Source of the DNA: Garcia nutans
Taxonomy: Eukaryota; Streptophyta; Magnoliopsida; Malpighiales; Euphorbiaceae
DNA length: 64,000 nt
Direction: 5' to 3'
NCBI GenBank assembly: GCA_947685225.1
Contig: CANTUV010000015.1
Span: forward strand, 6,882,001 to 6,946,000
Shown: piece by piece, positions 32,495 through 42,857 of the stretch
Layout of the letters: the number at the start of each line of letters is the position of its first letter
How positions within the stretch are numbered: position 1 is the first letter of the stretch
Translations under genes and position numbers: made by a program
Notes under the pieces: generated by a model
The model's input: the letters and a program-made list of their open reading frames with translations, nothing else
The model's database searches: none
Told to the model about the DNA's origin: nothing

Positions 32495-32850
32495 TGTTGC
32501 GCTCGAATTAAGTACTACTACCAAGCGTCACTCGCACGTATACGAGGTAGCTGTAGCAAAGGTGATCGCCCCAAGGTCGTTTCCCCAAGAAGGTGTGGTT
32601 CGTAATAGCTTGATTAAAGCAATTAAATTAAAAGTGAAAGTTTGTTGTTTGGAATGCAAAATAACAATTTAAACCTAAGATTAACGAGTAGGGTTGATGT
32701 GTGTGATGGTTATTCAAGATCAAATCGGTTCTTGGGAATGTGCCTAGGGTTATAGGTCCATTTAATCAAAGTTCAATTCTCATATTATCCATTAACTTAA
32801 CCTTGTAATTAATTTGTTTCTTAAGTTTAATTAGTCAATTACTAACTCAT
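32495..32850 (-). repeat. E3 3' LTR, outer piece
   Basis: On the + strand it begins TGTTGCGCTCGAATTAAG, identical to 48557 onward, and is cut at 32850 by E2 with its CTCAT duplication. Confidence 0.95.
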
Positions 32851-34130
32851 TGTGAACCTTGGACTTCACCCGAAAAGGATTCGGATGAACGTTCACTTGT
32901 TGTCGGGAGTCGCCACTCAGTTTATTTTGTTCGAAGGGAAAAACTAAGAAAACCCTTTGTTTGACTCCAATAATGCATCCAATGTAAAGGTTCCTAATCT
33001 GCGAACCCAAGGAGGATTCGGGGACTATGTCATGCATTCAACTAACTTGCCAATAAAAGAAGTAAACCTTAAGAGGGGTGAAGGAAAGAAAACAAACAGA
33101 TTGTTAGTAAATTGCAGACTTGCTATTTGGGGTGAATCCCAAATATGCCTACATACTCTCGTTTTTATGAGAGATCAAAGCCCATGTAGTTCGGAATAGC
33201 CTATTTAAAGGCAACTATGCATTTATGCATGTGTGTGTGTATGCTTTGTGCATTTACGGGCTTTTTTGCCAAAATAGTGAGATCTTGAGCACTTAGTGCT
33301 AATTTTGATTAAATTTGGGTACTTGGTACCAAAAAGAATGCATTTTAGGCTCCGTGCCAAAAGTTGATTGATTCGTGATTTAATGCCGAAATGTTGATGG
33401 ATTAGTTAATTAGGCCTTAGACCTAAAAGGATTAGGTCTTTGACCAAAAAGAAATTAAGAAGAAGGTGGAATGCTTAATGTATGCTTGAATTGACAAAAA
33501 TGAATTAGGATCTTACCTTGTTTACAATTTTCCCACTTCTAAGTTCCAAATCTTGTTTTCTTCGAATATGATCCTTGCTTCCTGTAACATGCCCAAAAGC
33601 CAACCCCCAAAAGCCAACCTTTTTTTTTCTGAGAATCGAAACCCTTTTTATAGACAAAATTTTGGCATTCCCGGCGGTCGGACCGCACTGTCAGCCGAAA
33701 AACTGAAAAAAAATCAATGCCGGCTGTCGGACCGCCGCGGTTGGCGGTCGGACCGCCGATTATGGCGGTCGGACCGCCGTGGTTGGCAGTTGGACCGCGC
33801 TGTCAGCCGGAAAATTGGGAAAAAAATCAATGCAGGCGGTCGGACCGCCGGATCTGGCGGTCGGACCACCGCGGTTGGCGGTCGAACCGCCGAGCTTGGC
33901 GGTTCAGCCCTCAAAAAATCTCCCGATCTTCGTTCAAACTGATTTTCTGGGAGCTGTGGACCTCCAAAAAATATTCCGAGGCCATATCCGTGATCGTTAC
34001 GTTGCTCCGGACATTTCAAGTACCATGAAGACATACTTTCAGTGGATTCTGCCGTGGTCATCCGGTCTGGCTTGGTCACTTGCAGTATAAGAAAATCGGC
34101 TTTCCGAGCCTCAAAATTCGAGTGTTCACA
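32851..34130 (-). repeat. E2 3' LTR (1280 bp)
   Basis: Nearly identical to 42858-44151 apart from substitutions and small length changes in the GC-rich array. Its TATA box is TATAAAAA on the minus strand at 33645-33652. Confidence 0.96.
33660..33910. repeat. GGCGGTCGGACCGCC palindromic array, E2 3' LTR
   Basis: About nine copies of a 15-bp near-palindrome separated by GCGGTTG-like spacers. On the minus strand it lies immediately upstream of the TATA box. Copy number and order differ from the other LTR, indicating local turnover since insertion. Confidence 0.92.
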
Positions 34131-34143
34131 ATTGCCCCCCATT
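34131..34143 (-). other. E2 polypurine tract
   Basis: AATGGGGGGCAAT on the minus strand, directly before the 3' LTR. Confidence 0.85.
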
Positions 34144-34167
34144 GGGGTCCATAAAAATGATTTATGG
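34143..34167. repeat. 25-bp inverted repeat, purine-tract end of E2 internal domain
   Basis: TGGGGTCCATAAAAATGATT and the five bases after it. Its reverse complement, with one mismatch, is at 42818-42842 beside the primer site, and again at 42751-42775. Confidence 0.9.
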
Positions 34168-34778
34168 AGCACAGTGGTCGTCTGAAGAGCGAATTTTGAG
34201 CGAGGGGTAAAAGATCCGCCTTTTGGCATTTCTGGATTGCTTGCAAAACCTCATGATTTTTCTCTTATTGTATTCTGACTTTTGTGTACCTGCACTTTTG
34301 TTAAGCATAAACAGTACATATGTATGCATGATGTCCTCTTTTATTTTCATAAAGGTATTCATTTGCTTCTTTATAACCATTGCATGCACAACTAGACCAA
34401 GAGTTTTCAAAAGGTGGAAAGGATCAATATGGGTAGATATGGGTTGTTTTCTGTCACCACTATTAGGGGGATATTGATGGATTGGGATTTTTATTTATTT
34501 CTAGTAAAGAACTTAGAAATAAATTCTAGGAATCTTTCCTTTACATGTACTTGAACTAGCTCTAGTAATGAACCAGAAGTAATACTAGGCTTCACTAAGC
34601 ACTGCTATCAGTAATTATTTCTAGTAAAGAACTTAGAAATAATCCTTTAGGAAGTCACACACCACTGGGGAAAGAACTTGAATTTTTCTGAAGTTACCCC
34701 CAAATTATTACCGGGGTTACTCGAGGTGTTCTTCAAACTGGGTTAGGAATCATCAGGTGATCAGACCTTTTTGCTGAA
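34168..34778. other. E2 spacer after the purine tract
   Basis: AT-rich sequence with two copies of a TTTCTAGTAAAGAACTTAGAAATAA-like unit (34497 and 34617, named here by their start CTAGTAAAGAACTTAGAAAT). No gene is seen. Confidence 0.6.
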
Positions 34779-34976
34779 CCTTCCTTTGTCCAGCCTACTC
34801 CAGAGTACAGAGCTGAAGTTTGGCCAATTGAAAAGCCAAAGAGGCATGCATTGTTGTAGGAGCTGGAGGGAGAGGAGGTGATTCCTCTTAACGAGGAGAA
34901 GATAGATGCTGCAGAGAGTTCCGGAGCTAAGGAAGATACCGAAGACTCTGCCCCACGTAGGAAGCGTAGGATTTAG
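34779..34976 (+). pseudogene. Antisense gene remnant of E2
   Basis: A frame opposite to E2 reads about 65 codons: a proline-containing start (PTPEYRAEVWPIEKPKRHAL), an internal TAG near 34858, an acidic segment (ELEGEEVIPLNEEK) and a basic end, APRRKRRI, that looks like a nuclear localisation signal, with a stop at 34974-34976. The position between integrase and 3' LTR matches the antisense genes of E1, so it is probably the C-terminus of such a gene, the rest deleted. Sequence identity with E1's genes is not evident. Confidence 0.5.
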
Positions 34977-34989
34977 ATCTCAGGATGAC

Positions 34990-35560
34990 TCCATTGACTA
35001 CTTTTTGGAATGACTCTTTTTGTGACAAACGATTCTTTTTTGTAATGAATGATTTTTAATGAATGACTTTTTTGTTTGCTTTCCAAGCATTATCTACTTT
35101 ATTTATTTGCTCTAATTTTTGCCTAAGCCGTCCTTTCAGATTTTCAACTTAGCGAGCTCTTACCCATTCTTGCCTAAGCCGCCCTTTGCGAGTTTTCGAC
35201 TTAGCGGGCCCCACTATTGCCTAAGCCGCCCTTTGTGGGTTTTCGACTTAGCAGGATTTTTTTTTAATGAATGATTCTTTTCGGAGTGAATGACTCTTTT
35301 GGAATGACTCTTTCATTTGCTTTCCAAGCATTATCTACTTAATTTGCTTGCTCTAATTTTTGCCTAAGCCATCCTTTCGGATTTTCAACTTAGCGAGCTC
35401 TTACCCATTCTTGCCTAAGCCGCCCTTTGCGGGTTTTCGACTTAGCGGGCCCCACTATTGCCTAAGCCGCCCTTTGTGGGTTTTTGACTTAGCGGGATTT
35501 TTCTTTCTCTTTTTTTTTATTTTTTTTTATGTTGGCAAAAGAAAAATGAATCAATGATTT
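34990..35560. repeat. E2 post-pol repeats: 241-bp duplication of CCTAAGCCGCCCTTT units
   Basis: TGCCTAAGCCGCCCTTTGCG..TTTTCGACTTAGCGGG units occur about six times. They belong to two copies of a larger 241-bp block (anchor GCTTTCCAAGCATTATCTAC at 35078 and 35319). The same unit occurs in E1 at 7275-7415 and 8100-8250. Confidence 0.9.
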
Positions 35561-35676
35561 TTATTAAAATTTAGACCATGCCCAAGGAGAGCTGCCTACA
35601 TATCTCGAATTAGTTTGCGATAATCAAGTCTAATGTAGTTCATTACAATGCATGATTATGCATAATATTTCTTTAA

Positions 35677-36727
35677 TTAATCTAGATTGCATGGGTTTGT
35701 GAACTCCAGACCATCCAAATCAGACAAGATGACGGCTCCGCCGGAAAGTATTTTCTTTACAATGTAGGGTCCAGCCCAAAGAGGACGAAACTTCCCACGA
35801 GGATCTGTAACAGGTGTTCTGATTTCTTTCAGAACCAAACAACCTTCTTCCAACTTTCGATCTTTGACCTTTTTGTTGAAATGTCTGACCATTCGCCTCT
35901 GATACCCTTGAATCTGATGTAGAGCTTGAAGTCTTTTTTCATCGATGATAATTGCTAATCCATTCAGCTTCATTTATCTGACTTTCTTGAATTATCCTCG
36001 CCGATTGAACTTCCAGTTCAATAGGGAGTATTGCTTCCATTCCGTACACCAGTGAATATGGGGTTGCCCCAGTAGGAGTTCTAATTGATGTTCTATATCC
36101 CCACAAAGCCAGTGGTAACTTCTCATGCCAATGCCTATGTTCCTTGATCATTTTTTGTATGATCACCTTTATAGACTTGTTCGCTGCTTCTACAGCTCCA
36201 TTTGTTTGAGGTCTATAAGGAGAGGACTTATGATGTTGGACATTCTTATCCTTCAAGAGCTTAGCAAATTCTGCTTGGAAATGAGTTCCATTATCAGTGA
36301 TAATCTCAAATGGCGTCCCGTACCGACAAAGGATGTTGGTTCGGACAAACTGTGCTGCCCTTTTGGCGTTTAATTCTGCATAGGAAGCTGCTTCAACCCA
36401 CTTTGTGAAGTAATCCACCGCTACCAAGATAAACTGATGTCCATTCGAGGCTTTTGGATGTATTTTGCCAATTATATCTATTCCCTAAGTAGCGAAGGGC
36501 CATGGAGAAGTGATCGGATTCAGGGCAACGGGAGGTTGCTTCTTCATCTTAGCAAATATCTGACACTGATGGCATTCTTGCACAAATGCCACGCAGTCTG
36601 CATTCATGGTGGACCAATAATATCCTAGATTGGCAATTTTTTGAGCCAAGGCGATCCCATACATGTGTGGTCCTGATTCGCCACCATGTACCATTTCCAT
36701 TATCTGCTTAGCCTCTGCTTCATTCAC
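35677..36727 (-). pseudogene. E2 integrase
   Basis: The zinc domain (HGGESGPHMYG..CVAFVQECHQCQ) is at about 36690-36560, the core at 36427-35939 with ITDNGTHF and NGAVEAANK, and the first Asp block GIDIIG just after a TAG at 36485-36487 where Trp is expected. The C-terminal part lies in a shifted frame, 35973-35677 (VTDPRGKFRPLWAGPYIV), the shift lying near 35950. The D, D and E residues are present, so only one stop and one shift disable it. Confidence 0.9.
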
Positions 36728-36814
36728 ACACCGTAGGTGTATCCCATTCCAACTTCTTTTGTAGAGGATATCTCCATTAAGAACATAACCTGTGGCTAGC
36801 TGCCTTATTGCTCT

Positions 36815-37567
36815 CTAATCAACCCTTGATGATCCCTCCGGATAACTTCCATCCTTGAGATAACTCTTGATATCCCAGAACCATGGTTTACCATCGGCCA
36901 AATGCATTACATAGGCAGGTTGCTTCCGAAGTTGAACTTTCAATGGACGAATGGCTTTCCTCTCCTTGATATTGATCATGGAAGCTAAAGTAGCCAGGGC
37001 ATCAGCAAACTGATTCTTTGCTCTTGGGAGATATTCGAAGGACAGATCATTGAATTGTTGTGCCAAATGATCAAGGCGTTGTAGGTAAGGAACCAAACGC
37101 TCTTCTCTTATCTTCCATTACCTTAAAGCTTGTGATACTATTAAAATAGAATCACTGTAGACCTTTAGGTTCTTAATCCCTAATTCCAGGGCGGCTTCAA
37201 GCCCATTGATGCAAGCTTCATATTCTGCTTCATTGTTTGTGCAGCTAAAGTCAAGTTTAACTGCAAATGGAACGTATTCTCCACAAGGAGTTTTGAACAC
37301 AATCCCAATTCCATTTCCATGATAATTGGAGGCCCCATCAAAATACATCTCCCAAACACTGCTTTCCACATTCAAGAGGTCTTCATCAGGGAAACCCATT
37401 TCTCGCATCTCGTCTTTTACGGGTAATTCTGCTAATTGGTCAGCTATTGCGCCACCTTTCACAGCTTTCCTTTGAATGAATTTTAAGTCAAAGGCTGCCA
37501 ATGTGGACACCCACTTAGCCATTTTGCTGTCCAAAACAGGCCTCTCCATAAGGAATTTCAAGGGACT
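36815..37567 (-). pseudogene. E2 archaeal-type RNase H
   Basis: WEMYFDGASNYHG (first catalytic Asp), CTNNEAEYEACINGLEAAL (Glu) and VYSDSILIVSQ (Asp) give a complete catalytic set typical of the extra RNase H of the Tat lineage. The tail ADALATLASM follows. In-frame stops: TAG at 37568-37570 upstream, TAA at 37118-37120, and TAG near 36815. No frameshift is seen in it. Confidence 0.88.
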
Positions 37568-40500
37568 CTATTCTGCGACGACACAAGTAGTGTAAGAAGA
37601 TAAATAGTGTTGTAACTTTGTGCAAGCCCAATACAATGATAAACACAACTTCTCAATCTTGTTATACTTTAACTCATAGTCCAGCATCCTTTTGCTGAGG
37701 TAGTAAATTGCATTTTCCACCCTTGTACTTTCGACTTCTTGAGCTAGCATTGTACCCATGACTTCATCTGTTACAGACAAATACAAGAGCAGAGGCTTTC
37801 CCATTCTGGGAGGTTCTAGAATTGGCGGATTTAACAAGTATTCTTTGATCTTGTCGAAGGCCTTTTGGCAGTCTTCATTCCATTCTTGTGAAGCACCTTT
37901 CCTTAGTAGCTTAAAGATTGGACCACAAGTTTCTGCCAATTGCGATATGAATCGGCTAATATACTGTAATCTACCTAGCAAGCCTCGAATCTCTTTTTCT
38001 GTTCTTGGTGGAGGCATTTTCAGAATAGCCTTTGACTTTGCTGGATCAACTTCTATTCCTCTCTTGCTGACCAAATACACCAAAAATAAGCCTGATGTTG
38101 CTCCAAACAGGCACTTTGCAGGATTAAGTTTCAAATTGTACTTGCGAAGTCTAAGGAAGAACTTCTCAAGTGCTTCAACGTGTTCTTCTGGAGATTTTGA
38201 CTTAACAATCATATCATCAACATACACTTCTACTTCTTTGTGAATCATGTCATGAAAGACTGTTGTCGCCATCCTTTGGTAGGTAGCCCCTGCATTTATC
38301 AACCCAAAAGGCATAACCCTGTAGCAGAAAGTGCCCCATTCTGTAATGAAAGCTGTCTTCTCTTTGTTTGGTGGGTGTACTAGGATCTGATTGTATCCAA
38401 CCGCGAGGTCAGTCATGGAAACCATCATATGCCCAGCCATCCTATCTATCAGCAAATCGATGTGTGGTAGTGGAAAATCGTCCTTGGGACAGGCCTTATT
38501 CAAATCTCTATAGTCAACACACATCCTGACCTTTCCATCTTTCTTCGGGACTGGCACGATGTTTGCTAACCAGGAAGGGTAGGCAATTGGTTCTATGAAC
38601 TTATTGTCCAGTTGCTTGGCAACCTCCTCTTTAATTTTCAAAGACCATTCAAGCTTCATTCTTCTCAATTTCTGCTTAACCGGCTTCGCATCTGGGTATA
38701 GTGGAATCTTATGAACTGCTATGGCTGGGTCTATTCCCGTGACATCACTTGCCTTCCACATGAAGCAGTCGACATATCTTCTGATGCACTCAACAACCTG
38801 TTCCTTATTTACACAATCATATGCAATGTATGTATGTTCGTTTTCTTTGCCAATTATTATCTTTTCATTCATTTCTTTTATTTCATTTATTTCATTTTTG
38901 CTAGATAATACTTGGAAAGCAAAAGACACAGGGTAACCAGAAATTTGAACATTTTCATTAATAATGGCGGAGTCATCCTCCAGAGTTACATTACATTCGA
39001 CATTATGGTTTTTTATTCCTGAAGCTAAGGAAGACTTAGAACTGGACTCTGACTCGGTGTTTGACTCAAGTTTTGACTCAGTACAAGACTCAGGCTCGGG
39101 GTATGACACATGACTAGGTTTGACTGTAGCTGCTTGTCCCTCCTCGGCATACCAGTTCATCAGTGGTCCATCTGTGGTCTTGATCAGCTTTGTGAAGTCC
39201 CTTTTGTCTTCAAAATTGGTTATCATAGCAACCTCATCAAAGAGACTAGGCCGCATGAAATCTTCCACTTGTGGTTCAGTTATAGGTTCTGGCTCTTCTT
39301 CCTTCAACACTAAAATATCAGTGAACATCTCAAAACCTGGTAACCGCTTCCCAGTCATAGGAGAATAGAATGGCTCCTGGAAACCACAGTAAGGAACTAT
39401 TTTTCCAGGTTTGCAGAAGTGACCATTCAGAGTTTTAAAGTAAGGGGGCATTTTGAGGCTTCTTGCCTCCCAATTCTTCTTTTTCTTCCTTCCATGCTCA
39501 AACTCTTCTATCTCCTCATCTGTGGGTTTGTACCCCAGGCCAAAAGTTCCCTTATTCTCAGGTTCTTCCCATGGCCGCACTATGGGTGTTTTCCTCCCAG
39601 ACTTTATCATTTCCATTCCGGGTAGCAGACCTACCCTTAGCATCATTCCCACCAGACAATTGATTTGGACCTCTCCAAAATCATACAAGATAAATGGCCC
39701 TTTGGGCTTTTCTCCTTCAATGCATTGGACTGTATCATAATGGAAACCAGTCAAAGACATGGCAGTTTCGCCAGGAACAACCTCAAAGAGAGACTGATCC
39801 ATGGTTCTCTTGTTGATTTCACATGTGTCCCCTTTGATAGTGATAACTTTTCCTTCAAAAGGGAACTTAAGTTTTTGATGTAATGAAGATGGTACATCAT
39901 TAATCTGATGAATCCACGACCTTCCAAGGAGGAGATTAAAGCTCGCGGGTACATCAATGACCTGGAAGGGCACTCTCATTTTCACCAGCCCAATAGCAAT
40001 TTCCAGAGTGGCAACACCCAAAATTTCTCTTCGAGTGTTATCATATGCTCTAACAATCTGATCAGAAGGTGTAAGGTCTGTAGCCTCCAATCCCAGACAG
40101 CTTGCTACCTTCAAGGGACATACATTTAAGGCTGACCCATTATCAATGAGAACCATGGGAACAGTCTTTCCCCCAGTTTGTATGGTGATGTATAGAGCAT
40201 CATTATGTTTACTGCCATCTTCTAGTAGGTCTGTATCAGAAAATCGGATACACAATGCCTTGGTTGATTGAGTCAAAGTTGCCACCAAAGCTTCTGGGCT
40301 TGTGTCCACTGATGTATCAAGTTGACTTAAAGCTTCACTGAGAGCCTGACGGTGTGGGAATGAGGAAGCAAGGAGCTCCCAAATTGATACCCTAGCTTGA
40401 GTTTGCTTAAGCTGAGAGAGGATAAGGTCTTCTTTTGGCTCTGGTGTCTTCTTATGGGGGTGATTTGAGGTTGAAGGGGCTTTTCCCAAGTCGAGTGGTT

Positions 40501-41410
40501 GATATTGCCTTCCGCTTCTTGTCAAAGCATCGACCTCTTCAGCAAGGTCATTCAAATCCAACACACACACTTCATTCATTTCTAAGAGAAGTTTGAAAGG
40601 ATCAAACAGCTCTTCTTCCACAGTGATGGCGTGGATGGAATGATTAGGCAAAGGGTTAGTATTAATGTTCGGTTGACTCTTGAGAGGAATGATGTCACCC
40701 CTATCCACCAAATCCTGGATGCGGTTTTTCAGAGTCCAGCAAGCATCTGTTCTATGCCCTTTTCCTTGGTGGTATTCACAGTATTCATTGGCCTTATAAC
40801 TGGCGGGTAATGGGTTTGGAGGTGGCCTTGGGACCAAAGGCTTCAAATACTTCCCTTCCACGGCCTTTTTAAACACTAGATGAAGGGGCACCCCAAGGTC
40901 GGTATATTGCCTTCTTGGCTGATTTTTCTGCCCAAGATTGCCCACACGTAAAGGATTCACAGGGGCAATATTGGCTACTTCATTAACCTTGCTTGAGGAA
41001 GCAGCTTGGCCCTGTTTCCTATACTTTGAAGTAGCTCCCTCATCTACTATTTTACCCAATTGTATCAAGTCTTCTACCTTAGTTGAAGTCGCAATGAGCG
41101 ATTTGAAAGTAGGTAGGTATTGGGTTTGCAGTTGAGCTTGATATGTAGGTCTTAAATTTCTGATTATAATATCAATCTGCTCCTGTTCTGAAGGACGATT
41201 GATCATTTGGGCAGCCTTCGTCCTCCACCTCGTAAGGAACGAGGAGAAAGGTTCATTGTGGTTTTGCTTGGTAGTCTCAAGCTCCCTTCTAGTGACATCT
41301 ACCTCAATATTGTAGTGGTATTGAGTGTTAAACGCATTGCAGATGTCTTCCCAGGTCTTAATCTTAGCACGATCCAGGCTTACAAACCATTTTAGGGCAG
41401 CCCCAGTCAA
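37568..41410 (-). CDS. E2 gag-protease-RT-RNase H polyprotein (1280 codons)
   Basis: The longest open frame of the window. Residues 1-130: capsid (retrotransposon gag) domain (GAALKWFVSLDRAKIKTWED). About 210-225: an atypical knuckle C-x2-H-x4-H-x4-C (CEYHQGKGHRTDAC). Protease D-N-G at 40136-40144 (residue about 423), with LLGRSWIH downstream. About 580-650: a G-patch-like segment. RT from about 890, with YVDD at 38213-38224 (residue about 1063), then RNase H. It stops at a TAG (37568-37570) where the frame simply continues. The true start is upstream: the gag N-terminus is in another frame at 42033-41407. Confidence 0.93.
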   Translation of the reverse strand: MTGAALKWFVSLDRAKIKTWEDICNAFNTQYHYNIEVDVTRRELETTKQNHNEPFSSFLTRWRTKAAQMINRPSEQEQIDIIIRNLRPTYQAQLQTQYLPTFKSLIATSTKVEDLIQLGKIVDEGATSKYRKQGQAASSSKVNEVANIAPVNPLRVGNLGQKNQPRRQYTDLGVPLHLVFKKAVEGKYLKPLVPRPPPNPLPASYKANEYCEYHQGKGHRTDACWTLKNRIQDLVDRGDIIPLKSQPNINTNPLPNHSIHAITVEEELFDPFKLLLEMNEVCVLDLNDLAEEVDALTRSGRQYQPLDLGKAPSTSNHPHKKTPEPKEDLILSQLKQTQARVSIWELLASSFPHRQALSEALSQLDTSVDTSPEALVATLTQSTKALCIRFSDTDLLEDGSKHNDALYITIQTGGKTVPMVLIDNGSALNVCPLKVASCLGLEATDLTPSDQIVRAYDNTRREILGVATLEIAIGLVKMRVPFQVIDVPASFNLLLGRSWIHQINDVPSSLHQKLKFPFEGKVITIKGDTCEINKRTMDQSLFEVVPGETAMSLTGFHYDTVQCIEGEKPKGPFILYDFGEVQINCLVGMMLRVGLLPGMEMIKSGRKTPIVRPWEEPENKGTFGLGYKPTDEEIEEFEHGRKKKKNWEARSLKMPPYFKTLNGHFCKPGKIVPYCGFQEPFYSPMTGKRLPGFEMFTDILVLKEEEPEPITEPQVEDFMRPSLFDEVAMITNFEDKRDFTKLIKTTDGPLMNWYAEEGQAATVKPSHVSYPEPESCTESKLESNTESESSSKSSLASGIKNHNVECNVTLEDDSAIINENVQISGYPVSFAFQVLSSKNEINEIKEMNEKIIIGKENEHTYIAYDCVNKEQVVECIRRYVDCFMWKASDVTGIDPAIAVHKIPLYPDAKPVKQKLRRMKLEWSLKIKEEVAKQLDNKFIEPIAYPSWLANIVPVPKKDGKVRMCVDYRDLNKACPKDDFPLPHIDLLIDRMAGHMMVSMTDLAVGYNQILVHPPNKEKTAFITEWGTFCYRVMPFGLINAGATYQRMATTVFHDMIHKEVEVYVDDMIVKSKSPEEHVEALEKFFLRLRKYNLKLNPAKCLFGATSGLFLVYLVSKRGIEVDPAKSKAILKMPPPRTEKEIRGLLGRLQYISRFISQLAETCGPIFKLLRKGASQEWNEDCQKAFDKIKEYLLNPPILEPPRMGKPLLLYLSVTDEVMGTMLAQEVESTRVENAIYYLSKRMLDYELKYNKIEKLCLSLYWACTKLQHYLSSYTTCVVAE

Positions 41411-42033
41411 GGATTGTTGAAAGAGTTGAGCAAAGAGTCATCATTTAAACCCCAAGGGCTCAAGGCCCCCACATACATCTTCAAATGAGTTTTAGGGCAA
41501 GTAGTCCCATCAAATCTGTCCATCCTAGGCATCTTGAATTTTGGAGGCAACCTAGCTTGGGGAAACAAGGATAAGGAATCCATGTCTACCACCTCTTTAT
41601 GAGTTTTCATGGCAGTAATTGACCTCTCAAGCAATTCAAGTTTCTTTTTCAGTTCATCAGTTTCATTCTTAGAGGGTGGATCCTCCAAATTGATGACAGG
41701 GGTATTGTTCTGAGCAGTCATGGGGGTACTAGTTTGCCCTACAATGGGTTCCTTTCCTAAATCTCCAGGAGTAGAGGCCGTCTTTGGTGCCCCTCCCAAT
41801 TCAGCCAGGATGGCTACCCTTTGGGCAACCAAAGCTTCATCAATTCTCTCTTGCATCCTAGCTTCAATTTCCTTAACCTGTCCATCTAGCAAGGCCTTAA
41901 TATGTTCAATAGTAGCCATTTCAGTAATTGGAGCAGTTGGTGAAATTGGGGTAGCAAGACTTGTGGGTGATTGCACAGTTGGCGTTGGTGTAGCTTGTGT
42001 GGGTGAAGGCACACAGATAGTGGGTACCTGCAA
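41407..42033 (-). pseudogene. E2 gag N-terminus (frameshifted)
   Basis: Proline/threonine-rich start, a coiled-coil-like helix (EHIKALLDGQVKEIEARMQE) and the conserved PKFKMPRMDRFDGTTCPKTH block before the capsid. The frame runs out at 41407; a single-base indel near 41440 would link it to the main frame. Confidence 0.85.
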
Positions 42034-42857
42034 AGGTTAAGGGTAAAGGATCAGGGTAGTGTGTAGGGTAGGAAGACTCTTGGTCCACTTATATACATCA
42101 AAAGTTTTCCCCAAAAGATTTTCCCCCAAAATAATGTTGTCATGTTGCATGAATGCACCTCATCATATCATAATTCATTTTAATGGAATGTGGCACCATC
42201 ATTGGGTACATACAACCTAAGGGAAGGTTCTATTGTTCATGAAAAATAGAGAATTGGCTCATAATAGGGACCCTTGAGTCTTGAGTAAGATATACCTAAC
42301 CACATGTGAAACAAGGAGTTTCGCGTGGGTCCAACAGTACGATTACTCATGGGCCACTCCAAAAGGATTGGAATGATTTGCGACAACAGGGAGGATGCTT
42401 TGGCTGTCCGCCGGCATAATCAAGGAGACCTGCCGGTCAGCGCTACTTGCTATCCAGACTCAGAATTTTAAACAGAAAGAGAAGAAATTCATTTGAAAAT
42501 AATTTTTTTTATGCAATGGAGGAAAAGGATTCCCCCATATAATGCAAGAGAAAAAGATTCTCTAAATGACAAAATAAATGCACAATTAATCAAACAAGGA
42601 TCCATTAAAGGAAAAAGATTCCTTTTGTCAATTTTCAATCCAATATCCCCAAGGAGGGGATATATATTGCTAAGGTACCCTGCAAAATGAATAAAAGTAC
42701 CCTAAAGAAGGGCAAGTTAATCAAATAAACAATAGTAGTCTACTAGGATCCCATAAATCATTTTTATGGTCCCCAGTGTCAAATTAATCAAATAAGCAAT
42801 AGTAGTCCACTAGAATCCCATAAATCATTTTTATGGTCCCCAGTGGAGTCGCCAGTT
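42034..42857 (-). other. E2 leader, with primer site and duplicated 67-bp unit
   Basis: About 820 bp between 5' LTR and gag without a gene. A tandem duplication of 67 bp (42723-42789 and 42790-42856) repeats the primer-proximal sequence; only the second copy keeps the full primer site. Confidence 0.75.
42837..42854 (-). other. E2 primer-binding site
   Basis: TGGCGACTCCACTGGGGA on the minus strand, three bases from the LTR. This is the Tat/Ogre-type site, reported for that group as complementary to an arginine tRNA; the tRNA itself was not checked. Confidence 0.85.

Noticed and set aside
33553..34229. Several overlapping open frames on both strands in E2 LTRs
   Set aside because: They arise from the GC-rich palindromic array, which lacks stops in most frames; the peptides are repetitive and frame-independent.
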